A DNA stretch of 60,265 nucleotides, from NCBI GenBank assembly GCA_025463265.1, contig JAOBWH010000013.1:1-60265 (forward strand), written 5' to 3'. The stretch comes from Ilumatobacteraceae bacterium. GTDB lineage: Bacteria > Actinomycetota > Acidimicrobiia > Acidimicrobiales > Iamiaceae. Positions 1-9,205 of the stretch are shown here, piece by piece. Numbering within the stretch: the first letter of the stretch is position 1; the number at the start of each line of letters is the position of its first letter. The notes beneath the pieces were generated by a model that worked only from the letters and a program-made list of their open reading frames with translations, had not been told where the DNA came from and made no database searches. The position numbers and the translations under genes are program-made.

Positions 1-3000
1 GCGCCGCCCAGCAGGCGGCGATCACGGCGACCAACGTCGCCCAGCCCGCCCTCGGCATCGCCTCGCTCGCCATCACCCGGCTGCTGCGCTCCGTCGGCAT
101 CGAGCCCGCCCTCGCCGGGGGCCACAGCTACGGCGAGCTGGCCGCGCTGGCCGCAGCCGGGTCGTTCGACGACGCCGCGCTCCTCGCCCTGTCGGCCGCC
201 CGGGGCGACGCCATCCTCGAGGCGGTCACCCGCACCGGCGGCGACCCCGGCACGATGGCCGCCGTCGAGCTCACCCGCGAAGAGGTCGCCGAGCGGCTCG
301 CCGAGTGGCCCGACATCGTGCTGGCCAACCACAACGGCCCCAAGCAGGCCGTGATCTCCGGACCCACCGCCTCGGTCGAGGCCGCCGCGGCCGCGCTCGA
401 GGCGGTCGGCACCAAGGTCAAGCTGCTGCCCGTCGCCTGCGCCTTCCACTCGCCGGTCATCGCCGAGGCCGGCACCCTGCTCGCCGAGAAGCTCGCCGAG
501 GTGGCCATCGCCCCGCCGTCGTTCCCGGTCTGGTCCAACGTCACCGCCGAGGCCTACCCCGCCGGCGACGCCGCCGCGATTCCGGCCCTGCTCGTCGAGC
601 AGGTCACCACCGGCGTCCGCTTCGTCGACCAGATCGAGTCCATGTACGCCGCCGGTGCCCGGGTGTTCGTGGAGGCCGGTCCCGGCCGCGTCCTCACCCA
701 GCAGGTCGGCAAGATCCTGGGCGACCGGCCCCACGCCATGGTCGCCACCGACGTGGCCGGCGAGCACGGCGTCCGGCGCTTCCTGCTGGCCCTCGCCGAG
801 CTGGCCGCGCTCGGGGTGCCGGTGGCCACCGACGCACTGTTCGAGGGACGGGCCGAGCCCGCCGATCTGGCGTCGCTTCCCGCCAAGGCCCCCGGGTGGC
901 AGATCGACGGTGCCTTCATCCGCACCGCCGACGGCACGGTCCTGCGCAACAGCCTCCAGCCCGCCAACACGATCCCCGCACTCGAGCTCGAAGGGCCCGC
1001 CCCGATGTCCAACGGTCACGACGACGCCAGCACCGTGGTGCTGGAGTACCTCCGCAACGTGCGCCAGCAGGTGGCGGCGGAGCGCGACGTGATGCTGCGG
1101 TACCTCGGCTCGAACGTCCCGGTCACCGCGTCGTACGACGAACTGGGGCCCATGGGCCAGCCCATCGCCGCCACCGCCCAGCCGGTCGCGACCGCAGTCC
1201 CTGCCGTCGCCGCCCCGGCCCCGGCCGCCGTCGAGGCCTCGGCCACCGAGGCCCGGCCGGCGCTCTCGGGCGCCGAGCTGCTCAAGGCGGTGCAGGCCAT
1301 CGTCAGCGAGCGCACCGGCTACCCGGTGGAGATGCTCGACCCGGACCTCGACCTCGAGGCGGACCTGTCGATCGACTCCATCAAGCGCATCGAGATCGTG
1401 GGCGAGCTGGCCGAGCGCATCGGCCTCGGCGGCCTCGACGAGTCCGCGGTGGACGAGGACATGGTCGAGGAGCTGGCCGCCCACAAGTCCCTCCGGGGCA
1501 TCGTGGAGTGGATCGAAGGCCTCGCCGCCGACGGTGGCATCGAGGCGACGGCGTCCTCGTCGGCCTCGTCGGCGTCGCCGTCGGCGGCGTCGTCCAACGG
1601 TGCGGCCCCGGTCGGGACGCCCGCCGACAACCACCCGCTGCTCCCGCCCGCCGCGCAGCGCTTCGAGGTGATCACCGAGCTGCTGGGCCCGACGGTCGCC
1701 CTCGGCGACCTGCACGCCGTGGCCACCGGCGTCGTCCCCGGCCACCCCGCGCTCACCAGCGCCGTCACCCTCGCCCTCATCGAGCGGGGCGCCAACGTCA
1801 CCGAGATCGCCTCGGGCGGCGACGCCCGCCTCCAGGAGCTGGCGGCGCTCGACGCCGTGGTGGACCTGTCCACGACGCTGCTCGACAGCGGTGCCGACGC
1901 CCGCACCGTGTTCGCCGACCTCCAGCCGGCCCTGCTCGGCGAGGCCCGGCGGGCGCTGGCCGTCACCGTCCCGATCCACCCCGACGGCACGCCCACCGGC
2001 GTCCCCGGCCTCATGCGCTCGATCGCCCGGGAGCGCCACGACGCCCTGATCCGGTCGGTGGCCATCGACGCCTCCGACCTCGACGGCGACCTCACCCCGC
2101 TCGCCGAGAGCCTGGTCGACGAGCTGCTCGACCTCGACGCCCCCGCCGCGCTCTCGTGGGCCGGAGGCCAGCGGACCACCCAGGTGGTGGGCGAGGCGCA
2201 CGAGCTGTCCATCCACGGCGACCTCGGGCTCGGCCCCGACGGCGTGGTCATCGTCACGGGCGGGGCCCGCGGCATCACCGCCCGGGTGGCCGAGGGCGTG
2301 GCCCGGGCCAACCCGTGCACGCTCGTGCTGGTGGGCCGCTCGCCGTTCCCTGAGACCGGCGAAGACCCCCGCACCGCCATCGCCGAGGATCGCAACGCCC
2401 TCCGCCGGGCGCTGCTCGAGATCGGCGAGCTCACCAAGCCGCACGACATCGAGCAGGCCTGCAACCGCATCGAAGCGGACCGCGAGATGCGCGCCACCCT
2501 GGCCACGCTGGAGTCCTTCGGAGCCAAGGTCGAGTACGTCTCGCTCGACGTCCGGGCCCCCGCCTTCGGCGAGCTGCTCGAGGACGTGAAGCTCCGCCAC
2601 GGCCGCATCGACGGCGTCATCCACGGCGCCGGCGTCCTCGACGACCACTTCCTCCGCGACAAGAAGGCCGAAGGCTTCGACCGGGTCTTCGGGACCAAGG
2701 TCGACGGAGCGCGCGCCATCCTCGACCGGGTCCACCTCGGGCTCCGGTTCGTCGTCCTGTTCGGCTCGATCAGCGGTGTGGTCGGCAACCGCGGCCAGAC
2801 GGACTACGCCGCCGCCAACGACGCCCTCGACGCGCTCGCCCGCCACCACGACGGCCTCCACGAGTGCCGCGTCATCAGCATCGACTGGGGGCCGTGGGCC
2901 GGCGGCGGCATGGTGTCGCCCGAGCTGGAGCGGGAGTACGCCCGCCGCGGCATCGGCCTGGTCGACCCCGACGACGGCGTGATGGCCATCCTCCACGAGA

Positions 3001-3122
3001 TCGCCGCCGGCACCGGGCCGTCGCAGCTCGTGGTGATGCGGGGCGCACCCGAGGCCTTCGGCCCGCCCCTCGAGCACGCCGCCGCCGACGACCTCGTCGG
3101 CCGCCCCACCACCACCGACTAG
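1..3122 (+). CDS. Iterative type I polyketide/PUFA-type synthase, C-terminal part (AT-ACP-KR), 5' truncated by window edge
   Basis: The reading frame is open from base 3, so the gene begins upstream of the window. Visible domains in order are: an acyltransferase with the GHSYGE nucleophile (Ser codon 126-128); one acyl carrier domain with the motif DLSIDSIKR (Ser codon 1377-1379); an Ala/Ser-rich linker; and a large ketoreductase starting near 2244 (TGGARGIT nucleotide-binding loop, then FGSISG and TDYAAAND giving Ser-Tyr-Asn). The ACP motif and the long KR resemble PfaA of PUFA synthases and related iterative PKSs. A ketosynthase is expected in the missing N-terminus. The next gene supplies KS, AT, DH and PPTase, so the two proteins probably form one megasynthase. 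The product is unknown. The stop is TAG at 3120-3122. Confidence 0.9.
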   Translation, partial: AAQQAAITATNVAQPALGIASLAITRLLRSVGIEPALAGGHSYGELAALAAAGSFDDAALLALSAARGDAILEAVTRTGGDPGTMAAVELTREEVAERLAEWPDIVLANHNGPKQAVISGPTASVEAAAAALEAVGTKVKLLPVACAFHSPVIAEAGTLLAEKLAEVAIAPPSFPVWSNVTAEAYPAGDAAAIPALLVEQVTTGVRFVDQIESMYAAGARVFVEAGPGRVLTQQVGKILGDRPHAMVATDVAGEHGVRRFLLALAELAALGVPVATDALFEGRAEPADLASLPAKAPGWQIDGAFIRTADGTVLRNSLQPANTIPALELEGPAPMSNGHDDASTVVLEYLRNVRQQVAAERDVMLRYLGSNVPVTASYDELGPMGQPIAATAQPVATAVPAVAAPAPAAVEASATEARPALSGAELLKAVQAIVSERTGYPVEMLDPDLDLEADLSIDSIKRIEIVGELAERIGLGGLDESAVDEDMVEELAAHKSLRGIVEWIEGLAADGGIEATASSSASSASPSAASSNGAAPVGTPADNHPLLPPAAQRFEVITELLGPTVALGDLHAVATGVVPGHPALTSAVTLALIERGANVTEIASGGDARLQELAALDAVVDLSTTLLDSGADARTVFADLQPALLGEARRALAVTVPIHPDGTPTGVPGLMRSIARERHDALIRSVAIDASDLDGDLTPLAESLVDELLDLDAPAALSWAGGQRTTQVVGEAHELSIHGDLGLGPDGVVIVTGGARGITARVAEGVARANPCTLVLVGRSPFPETGEDPRTAIAEDRNALRRALLEIGELTKPHDIEQACNRIEADREMRATLATLESFGAKVEYVSLDVRAPAFGELLEDVKLRHGRIDGVIHGAGVLDDHFLRDKKAEGFDRVFGTKVDGARAILDRVHLGLRFVVLFGSISGVVGNRGQTDYAAANDALDALARHHDGLHECRVISIDWGPWAGGGMVSPELEREYARRGIGLVDPDDGVMAILHEIAAGTGPSQLVVMRGAPEAFGPPLEHAAADDLVGRPTTTD

Positions 3123-3207
3123 CAACCCCCCTCCCGTGCCCGCCCCCCACCCCACGCCACCCCGCCCCGGCCCCACGCCACCCCGCCACGGCGCCAGCTC
3201 AAACCCG

Positions 3208-3450
3208 CCAAGTTGGAGGATCTCGGTCGCAAAGCGCACCGGGTTTTCCAACTTGGTCGCGAGCGGTGGAAGTTGGAGGATGAGTGACGCTGAGCGACAC
3301 AGATCCTCCCAGTTCTGGCACCTCGGCCCCGCTCGACCAAGTTGGAGGATCGTGGTCGCGAGGCGCGCCGGGATCTCCAAGTTGGGAGCTGGCGGTGGAA
3401 GTTGGAGGATGGGTGGCGGTGAGCGACACAGATCCTCCACGTTCTTGAGC
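3208..3450. repeat. Two-copy 129-bp imperfect tandem repeat with internal dyads, between the two synthase genes
   Basis: The 342-bp gap between the two synthases has no convincing gene. It holds two direct copies, 3208-3336 and 3337 to about 3450. Each begins CCAAGTTGGAGGATC, runs to a second GGAAGTTGGAGGAT 60 bp further on, and then has GAGCGACACAGATCCTCC. Inside each unit the AGTTGGAGGATC and GATCCTCC segments are complementary, and CCAAGTTGG is repeated or inverted (CCAACTTGG at 3248-3256). Foldable stems could therefore form in both strands. It could be a palindromic dispersed element, a processing/attenuation site or a regulator array. Confidence 0.8.
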
Positions 3451-3464
3451 GAGTGGTGGGCGCG

Positions 3465-6400
3465 ATGAGCGGGCGCGAGGACGACGGGATCGCGATCGTC
3501 GGGATCGCGGGGCTGTTCCCGGGCGCGCCCACGATCGAGGCGTTCTGGGCGAACATCCGCAACGGGGTCGATGCCACATCGGAGGTGCCGGCGGGCCGCT
3601 GGGACCCGGTCTTCTTCGACCCCGACGCCAAGGAGGCGGACCGCTTCTACTGCCGCCGCGGCGGCTTCGTCGATGACCTGGCCACCTTCGACCCGCTGGC
3701 GTTCGGGATCATGCCCAACGCCGTCGGGTCGGTGGAGCCCGACCAGCTCCTCGCCCTCGCCGCCGCCTCGGCCGCGCTGGCCGACGCCGGCAACCCGCAC
3801 GAGCAGGCCGACCCGTCGAAGATCTCAGTGATCCTCGGCCGCGGCGGCTACATCGGCGATGGCGTGGCCCGGCTCGACCAGCGGGTCCGCACGGCCCAGC
3901 AGCTCGTCGAGGCCCTCCGGGTGCTGGTGCCGGACATCGGCGAGGAGCGCCTGGCGCAGGTGAAGGCCGAGTTCCAGGACCGCCTCGGGCCCGAGCGGCC
4001 CGAGAGCTCCATCGGTCTGGTCCCGAACCTGGCCGCGTCCCGCATCGCCAACCGCTTCGACCTCCGCGGGGCGGCGTACACCGTCGATGCGGCGTGTGCG
4101 AGCTCGCTGATCGCCGTCGACCACGCCGCCACCCAGCTGCGCGCCGGCACCGCCGACGTGGTGGTGGCCGGCGGCGTGCACCACTGCCACGACCTCACCC
4201 TGTGGAGCGTGTTCTGCCAGCTCCGTGCGCTGTCGCCGACGGGGGTCATCCGCCCCTTCAGCCGTGATGCCGACGGCATCCTGGTCGGCGAGGGCACCGG
4301 ACTGTTCGTGCTCAAGCGGGTGGCCGACGCCGAGCGTGACGGCGACCGCATCTACGCCGTGATCCGGGGCACGGGCGTGGCGTCGGACGGTGCTGGGGCG
4401 TCGCTCATGAACCCGCGTCCCGAGGGCCAGGTGCTCGCCGTCGAGCAGGCGTGGGCGAGCAGCGGATTGGATCCGGCCACGGTCGGGCTGATCGAGGCCC
4501 ATGGCACCGCCACCCCGGTGGGCGACCGGACCGAGCTGGAGACCCTTCGCACGGTGTTCGGCGCCGACGACGGATCGCGCCCGCGAGCCGGGCTGGGGTC
4601 GGTGAAGTCGATGATCGGCCACGCCATGCCCGCCGCCGGTGCGGCCGGCCTGGCCAAGGCGGCGCTGGCGATCTTCCACGGCGAGCTGCCCCCGACCCTC
4701 CACGTGGACGAGCCCAACGAGGCCCTCGCCGACACCCGCTTCCGCCTGCTGTCGGAGACCGAGCCGTGGGACGTCCCGGCCGGCGGGGCTCGGACCGCCG
4801 GCGTCAACGCCTTCGGCTTCGGCGGCATCAACGCCCACGTCGTCCTCACCGAGCACCCGAGCAGCCGCACCACCCCCGCCCGTCGGGTCATCGGGGGCGG
4901 CCCGGCGACCATCGGCGACCCGAAGCCGACGGTGTCGGGGGCGGCGTCGGGGTCGGCGACCGAGGAGGTGCTGCTGCTGGCCGGGGCCGATGCCGCCGAC
5001 CTGCTCGCCCAGCTCGACGGGTGGACCGCCGGCGCTCCCGCGTTCGCGGTCCCTGGCGCCGAGGCCGGGTCCGCCCGGCTGGCGATCGTGGCGCCCGACG
5101 AGCGGCGGCTGACGCTGGCCCGCAAGGTGCTCGAGCGGGGGACGCCGTTCCGCGGCCGCAACGACGTGTGGTTCGAGCCGGGCGACGGCACCGGCATCCG
5201 GGGCGGCAAGGTCGCGTTCCTGTTCCCCGGCGTCGAGCCGGTGTTCGAGCCGCGGGCGGACGACGTCGCCGAGCAGCTCGGCATCTCGTGGGACGGCCTG
5301 GCCGAGGACGTGCCGGCGCTGGAGCGCCAGGGCCGCGGCATCGTCCAGGTCGGGCTCCTGCTCGACGAGGCGCTGGCCCGCATCGGCGTGCGCCCCGATG
5401 TGGCGGCGGGTCACAGCCTCGGCGAGTGGACCGGTCAGGTGGTGTCCGGACAGATCCCGGGCTCGTTCGTCGACGAGTTCCTCGAGCGGCTCCAGCCCGG
5501 GTCGATCGAGGTGTCCGACGTGGTCTTCGTGGCCCTGGGCGCCGGGGCCGCCATGGCGTCCGAGCTGGTCGACGGCCTCGACGACGCCTACGTCTCCCAC
5601 GACAACTGCCCCCACCAGAGCGTCATCTGCGCCCCGGCAGCGTCGATGGCCGTCGCGGTCGAACGGGCCAAGGCCCGGAAGGTCCTGGCCCAGGAGCTGC
5701 CGTTCCGGTCGGGCTTCCACTCCCCGCTCTTCGCCCCCTTCGTGGCGTCGATGGCCGAGCAGTTCTCCGGCATCCCGCTCGCCGTGCCCGACGTCCCGCT
5801 GTGGTCGGCCACCACCGTCGCCCCGTACCCGGACGACCCGGCGGGCATCACGGAGCTCTCCGGCCGGCACCTGGTCGAGCCCGTCCGGTTCCGGGAGCTG
5901 GTCGGCGCGCTCCACGCCGACGGGGTGCGCACCTTCGTCCAGGTGGGCACCGGCTCGCTGCTGGGGTTCGTCGATGACACCCTGCGCGACCACGACGTCC
6001 TCACCGTCACGGCCAACACCGCCAAGCGGACCGGCGTCGACCAGCTCCGCCGCGTCGCCGCCGCCCTCTGGTCCGTGGGCCACGCCGTCGACTTCGCCCC
6101 CCTCGGCCACCACACCGCCGCCCGGTCGCCCGACGGGGCTTCGTCCCGCGCGGGTGCGGGGGCGGGCTCCGGCGCGCAGCCCGCCGGGGGGAGGGGCGCG
6201 GGGTCGCCGCTCGTGCTGGGGTCGACGCTGATCCGGGACCTGACGCCGATCGACCGGCCGGTGGCCGATCGACCCGAGGACGCCGACTGGGCCGACCTCG
6301 ACGCCCCCGGCCCCCTGATCGAGGAGTTCCGCGGCGGTCTCGCCGACGCGAGCGCCGCCGCACTCGACGTCCTCCGAGCCGCTCGGGAGTCCAAGCGCCT

Positions 6401-8117
6401 CCTCGCCACGCCTCGGAGCTCGTCGCCACCAGCCGGACCCGTACCGGGAACCGCGGCACCTTCGGGTCCAGCTGCGGGAGCGCCGGCCGTGGGGAGCGGG
6501 GCATCGAGCCCGTCGTCGAAGGAGACGGTCCACCACCTGTCGGTGGCGGAGCAGCCGTACTGGCTGGACCATGCGTTCTACGAGCAGCCGGCGGGTTGGC
6601 CGGTGGTCGACGACCTCTTCCCGCTGGTGCCCATGACGGCGATCATCGAGATGCTCCAGCACGCAGCCGAGGACCTCGTCCCCGGCTCGGTGGCCACGCG
6701 GGTCGAGGCGATCCGGGCCTTCCGGTGGCTCACCGTCCACCCGCCCACCGCGGTCACGGTGCGGGCCACCCGCGACGGCGACGGACCCGATCCGGTGACC
6801 GGCGAGACCAGCGTGAAGGCGTCGATCGACAAGCACGCCCGGGCCACCGTCGTGGTCGCCTCCAGCTACCCCGAGCCGCCCGCATCTCAGGCCGTGCCGG
6901 TCAACGGCGAGATCCACTGCCCGTGCACGCCTGAGACCCTCTACGAGGAGCGCCACCTGTTCCACGGCCCGGCGTACCAGGGGCTGCTCACGTTCGACGA
7001 GTTCGGCGTGGACGGCGCGTCCGGGCTGCTCGAGACCAAGGACTTCCCGGGCTCGCTGCTCGACAACGCCGGCCAGCTCTTCGGCTTCTGGCTCGCTCAG
7101 CGGGTGGACCGCGACCGGCTGGTGCTGCCGACGAGCATCGACCGCATCAGCTTCTACGGGCCGCACCCCGCCGCGGGCACCGTCGTGCGGTGCGTGGTCA
7201 ACGCCTCCGAGATCGGCGACGTGGTGGTGCGGGCGGACCTGGAGCTGACCGTCGACGGCGTGGTGTGGTGCCGCATCGAGGGCTGGGAGGACCGCCGCTT
7301 CCAGAGCGACGACCGCCTCTTCACCCTGCTGCGCAAGCCGCACGACCGGACCCTCGCCGAGCCCCGCGACGGCGGCTGGGTCGTCGTCACCGAGGGCTGG
7401 CCCGACTCGGCCAGCCGGGATGTGGTGATGCGCCGGTTCCTCGGTGTGACCGAGCGGTCCGACTACGACGCCCGCAACCCGAACGTCCAGCGGACGTGGC
7501 TCCTCGGCCGCATCGCCGCCAAGGACGCGGTGCGCGACCTGCTGTGGCGCACCGGCTCCACCGGACCCATCTTCCCGGTCGAGGTGACCGTGGCGAACGA
7601 CGCCGAGGGGGCACCGCTGGTGACCGCGCCCGACGGCAGCGACGTGCGGGTGTCGATCGCCCACACGGCCGGGCTCGGCGTCGCCATCGCCGCCCGCGGG
7701 GTCGACGTCGGCATCGACATCGAGCGCATCGAGGGCCGACCTGACAGCTTCGAGCTCGCCGCGCTCTCGAAGAAGGAGCGCACCCGGTTCGAGGCGCTCC
7801 CCGACATCGACCGCCAGTCCGTCCGCGAGGTCGAGCTGACCCGCTGGTGGGCGGCCAAGGAGGCGGCGGCCAAGGCGGCCGGCACCGGGATGCAGGGTCG
7901 GCCGAAGGACTGGAAGGTCGTCGAGGTCGACGGCGATCGGCTACGAATCGGAGACCGCTGGTTCGGCACCGCCCGCCTCGACGCCGACCACCTCGTCGCC
8001 TGGACCGAGATCGACGGCCCGCCCGCAGAACCGGACGAGAAGCACGACCCGCACGACCCGCACGACCCGCACGACCAGCACGACCAGCACGACCAGCACG
8101 ACCGCAGCGAAGGATGA
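3465..8117 (+). CDS. Iterative type I polyketide synthase KS-AT-DH with C-terminal phosphopantetheinyl transferase
   Basis: A 1,550-residue multidomain synthase. The ketosynthase (about 5-465) has an intact triad: DAACASS with Cys211, EAHGT, and VKSMIGH. An acyltransferase (about 575-870) carries GHSLGE with Ser651. After a Pro/Ala/Gly-rich linker comes a hotdog dehydratase-like region with LFHGPAYQG near 1165 and LDNAGQLFGFW. The C-terminus is an Sfp/AcpS-like phosphopantetheinyl transferase with VGIDIER near 1414 and WAAKEAAAKA near 1461, followed by a His-Asp repeat tail. An integral PPTase is typical of enediyne PKSs and some PUFA synthases; here it can activate the ACPs of the locus. ATG 3465 is preferred because homology starts right after it. 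The gene overlaps the ACP gene by ATGA, indicating translational coupling. Confidence 0.92.
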   Translation: MSGREDDGIAIVGIAGLFPGAPTIEAFWANIRNGVDATSEVPAGRWDPVFFDPDAKEADRFYCRRGGFVDDLATFDPLAFGIMPNAVGSVEPDQLLALAAASAALADAGNPHEQADPSKISVILGRGGYIGDGVARLDQRVRTAQQLVEALRVLVPDIGEERLAQVKAEFQDRLGPERPESSIGLVPNLAASRIANRFDLRGAAYTVDAACASSLIAVDHAATQLRAGTADVVVAGGVHHCHDLTLWSVFCQLRALSPTGVIRPFSRDADGILVGEGTGLFVLKRVADAERDGDRIYAVIRGTGVASDGAGASLMNPRPEGQVLAVEQAWASSGLDPATVGLIEAHGTATPVGDRTELETLRTVFGADDGSRPRAGLGSVKSMIGHAMPAAGAAGLAKAALAIFHGELPPTLHVDEPNEALADTRFRLLSETEPWDVPAGGARTAGVNAFGFGGINAHVVLTEHPSSRTTPARRVIGGGPATIGDPKPTVSGAASGSATEEVLLLAGADAADLLAQLDGWTAGAPAFAVPGAEAGSARLAIVAPDERRLTLARKVLERGTPFRGRNDVWFEPGDGTGIRGGKVAFLFPGVEPVFEPRADDVAEQLGISWDGLAEDVPALERQGRGIVQVGLLLDEALARIGVRPDVAAGHSLGEWTGQVVSGQIPGSFVDEFLERLQPGSIEVSDVVFVALGAGAAMASELVDGLDDAYVSHDNCPHQSVICAPAASMAVAVERAKARKVLAQELPFRSGFHSPLFAPFVASMAEQFSGIPLAVPDVPLWSATTVAPYPDDPAGITELSGRHLVEPVRFRELVGALHADGVRTFVQVGTGSLLGFVDDTLRDHDVLTVTANTAKRTGVDQLRRVAAALWSVGHAVDFAPLGHHTAARSPDGASSRAGAGAGSGAQPAGGRGAGSPLVLGSTLIRDLTPIDRPVADRPEDADWADLDAPGPLIEEFRGGLADASAAALDVLRAARESKRLLATPRSSSPPAGPVPGTAAPSGPAAGAPAVGSGASSPSSKETVHHLSVAEQPYWLDHAFYEQPAGWPVVDDLFPLVPMTAIIEMLQHAAEDLVPGSVATRVEAIRAFRWLTVHPPTAVTVRATRDGDGPDPVTGETSVKASIDKHARATVVVASSYPEPPASQAVPVNGEIHCPCTPETLYEERHLFHGPAYQGLLTFDEFGVDGASGLLETKDFPGSLLDNAGQLFGFWLAQRVDRDRLVLPTSIDRISFYGPHPAAGTVVRCVVNASEIGDVVVRADLELTVDGVVWCRIEGWEDRRFQSDDRLFTLLRKPHDRTLAEPRDGGWVVVTEGWPDSASRDVVMRRFLGVTERSDYDARNPNVQRTWLLGRIAAKDAVRDLLWRTGSTGPIFPVEVTVANDAEGAPLVTAPDGSDVRVSIAHTAGLGVAIAARGVDVGIDIERIEGRPDSFELAALSKKERTRFEALPDIDRQSVREVELTRWWAAKEAAAKAAGTGMQGRPKDWKVVEVDGDRLRIGDRWFGTARLDADHLVAWTEIDGPPAEPDEKHDPHDPHDPHDQHDQHDQHDRSEG
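8043..8105 (+). repeat. 9-bp tandem repeat encoding an His-Asp-Pro/Gln tail
   Basis: Seven consecutive 9-bp units follow one another at the 3' end of the synthase gene: three CACGACCCG, three CACGACCAG and one CACGACCGC. They encode HDP three times, HDQ three times and HDR. This is a likely slippage-prone microsatellite; the product is an acidic/His-rich tail that could bind metal or be neutral. Confidence 0.9.
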
Positions 8118-8419
8118 CGATGCCCGAGACCGTGACCCCCGAGATCGTGCTGGCCCAGCTCGAGGAGATGCTCGTCGAGGTGATCGGCGACGACCTCCTG
8201 CTCGACGGCCCGCTCACCATGGAGACGTCGTTCGACCAGGACCTGCAGCTCGAGTCCATCGAGTTCGTCGCCCTGTCCGAGAAGCTGCTCGAGACCTACG
8301 GCGAGCAGGTCGACTTCGTGGGCTGGCTGGCCGAGATGCAGCTCGACGACATCATCGCCCTCACGGTGGGCCAGCTGGTCGGCTTCGTCGCCGCCAACGC
8401 TGCGGCCTCCGGCGCCTAG
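8114..8419 (+). CDS. Free-standing acyl carrier protein
   Basis: A 101-residue acidic protein with a single PP-binding domain. The motif DLQLESIEFVALSE places the phosphopantetheine Ser at the LES position, and helix-rich flanks are as in type II ACPs. Its ATG (8114) overlaps the stop of the upstream PKS gene (ATGA), so it is translated in the same operon and is very probably loaded by the PPTase domain fused to that PKS. It may carry the starter or finished chain to the downstream hydrolase or glycosyltransferase. A discrete ACP beside ACP-containing megasynthases is unusual but known in glycolipid-type loci. Confidence 0.88.
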   Translation: MTMPETVTPEIVLAQLEEMLVEVIGDDLLLDGPLTMETSFDQDLQLESIEFVALSEKLLETYGEQVDFVGWLAEMQLDDIIALTVGQLVGFVAANAAASGA

Positions 8420-8427
8420 CGCGGACC

Positions 8428-9204
8428 GTGCCCATCGAGCAGGCCAACGGCCTGGCGCTCCACACCCAGCACCTGTCCACCGCGGCCGAGGGCGAGCGGC
8501 GGCCTCAGGTCGTGATGCTCCACGGCCTCGTCATCGACAACCTGTCGAGCTGGTACTACACGATCGCCAACCCGGTGGCGCAGGTGGCCGACGTGCACCT
8601 GGTGGACCTGCGGGGCCACGGCCGCAGCGAGATGCCCGCCACCGGCTACACGGTGGAGGACAACGTCGACGACGTGGTCGCCCTGCTCGACCGGTGGGGG
8701 ATCACCGGCCCGGTCCACCTGTTCGGCAACAGCTTCGGCGGGGTGGTGGCGCTGGCGCTGGCGCACCGCCACCCCGAGCGGGTGGCGAGCCTGTTCCTGA
8801 TCGAGGCCCACTTCGCCGTGGAGGGCTGGGGCGAGCACATGGCGGGGTCGCTCGCGCTGGCGGCGTTCGGCCTCGACGAGGACTCGGTGCAGGACTGGTT
8901 GGCGGTGAACGCCGACCGCAAGCTGTCCCGCCTGGCCAAGCGCAGCGAGCGCTTCCTCACCGAGACCTCGCTCATCGACGACCTCCAGGCCGAGGCGCCC
9001 ATCGGCTGGCTTCCCGAGATCGCGTGCCCCACCTTCGCCATGTACGGCGCCGACACCGACATCATGGATCGGGCCCTCGAGCTGGAGGCGAAGGTCCCCG
9101 GCTGCGAGCTCGAGATCGTCCCCGACTGCAGCCACTCGCTGCTCACCGAGCAGGGTGGCCTCGTCCGCGAGCGCGCCCTCGCCTGGCTCGACCGAGTGGG
9201 CTGA
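8428..9204 (+). CDS. Alpha/beta hydrolase (possible thioesterase of the PKS locus)
   Basis: A 258-residue alpha/beta-hydrolase-fold protein. VMLHGL (oxyanion-hole region), GNSFGG (nucleophile elbow, Ser), an acid near YGADTD and a final His in CSHSLLTEQ make a complete catalytic set. It starts at GTG 8428, eight bases after the ACP stop, and is followed within two bases by the glycosyltransferase, so it belongs to the PKS operon. Given the lack of a thioesterase domain in the visible synthases, release of the ACP-bound chain is a reasonable role. An esterase or lactonase is equally possible from sequence alone. Confidence 0.85.
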   Translation: MPIEQANGLALHTQHLSTAAEGERRPQVVMLHGLVIDNLSSWYYTIANPVAQVADVHLVDLRGHGRSEMPATGYTVEDNVDDVVALLDRWGITGPVHLFGNSFGGVVALALAHRHPERVASLFLIEAHFAVEGWGEHMAGSLALAAFGLDEDSVQDWLAVNADRKLSRLAKRSERFLTETSLIDDLQAEAPIGWLPEIACPTFAMYGADTDIMDRALELEAKVPGCELEIVPDCSHSLLTEQGGLVRERALAWLDRVG

Positions 9205-9205
9205 T

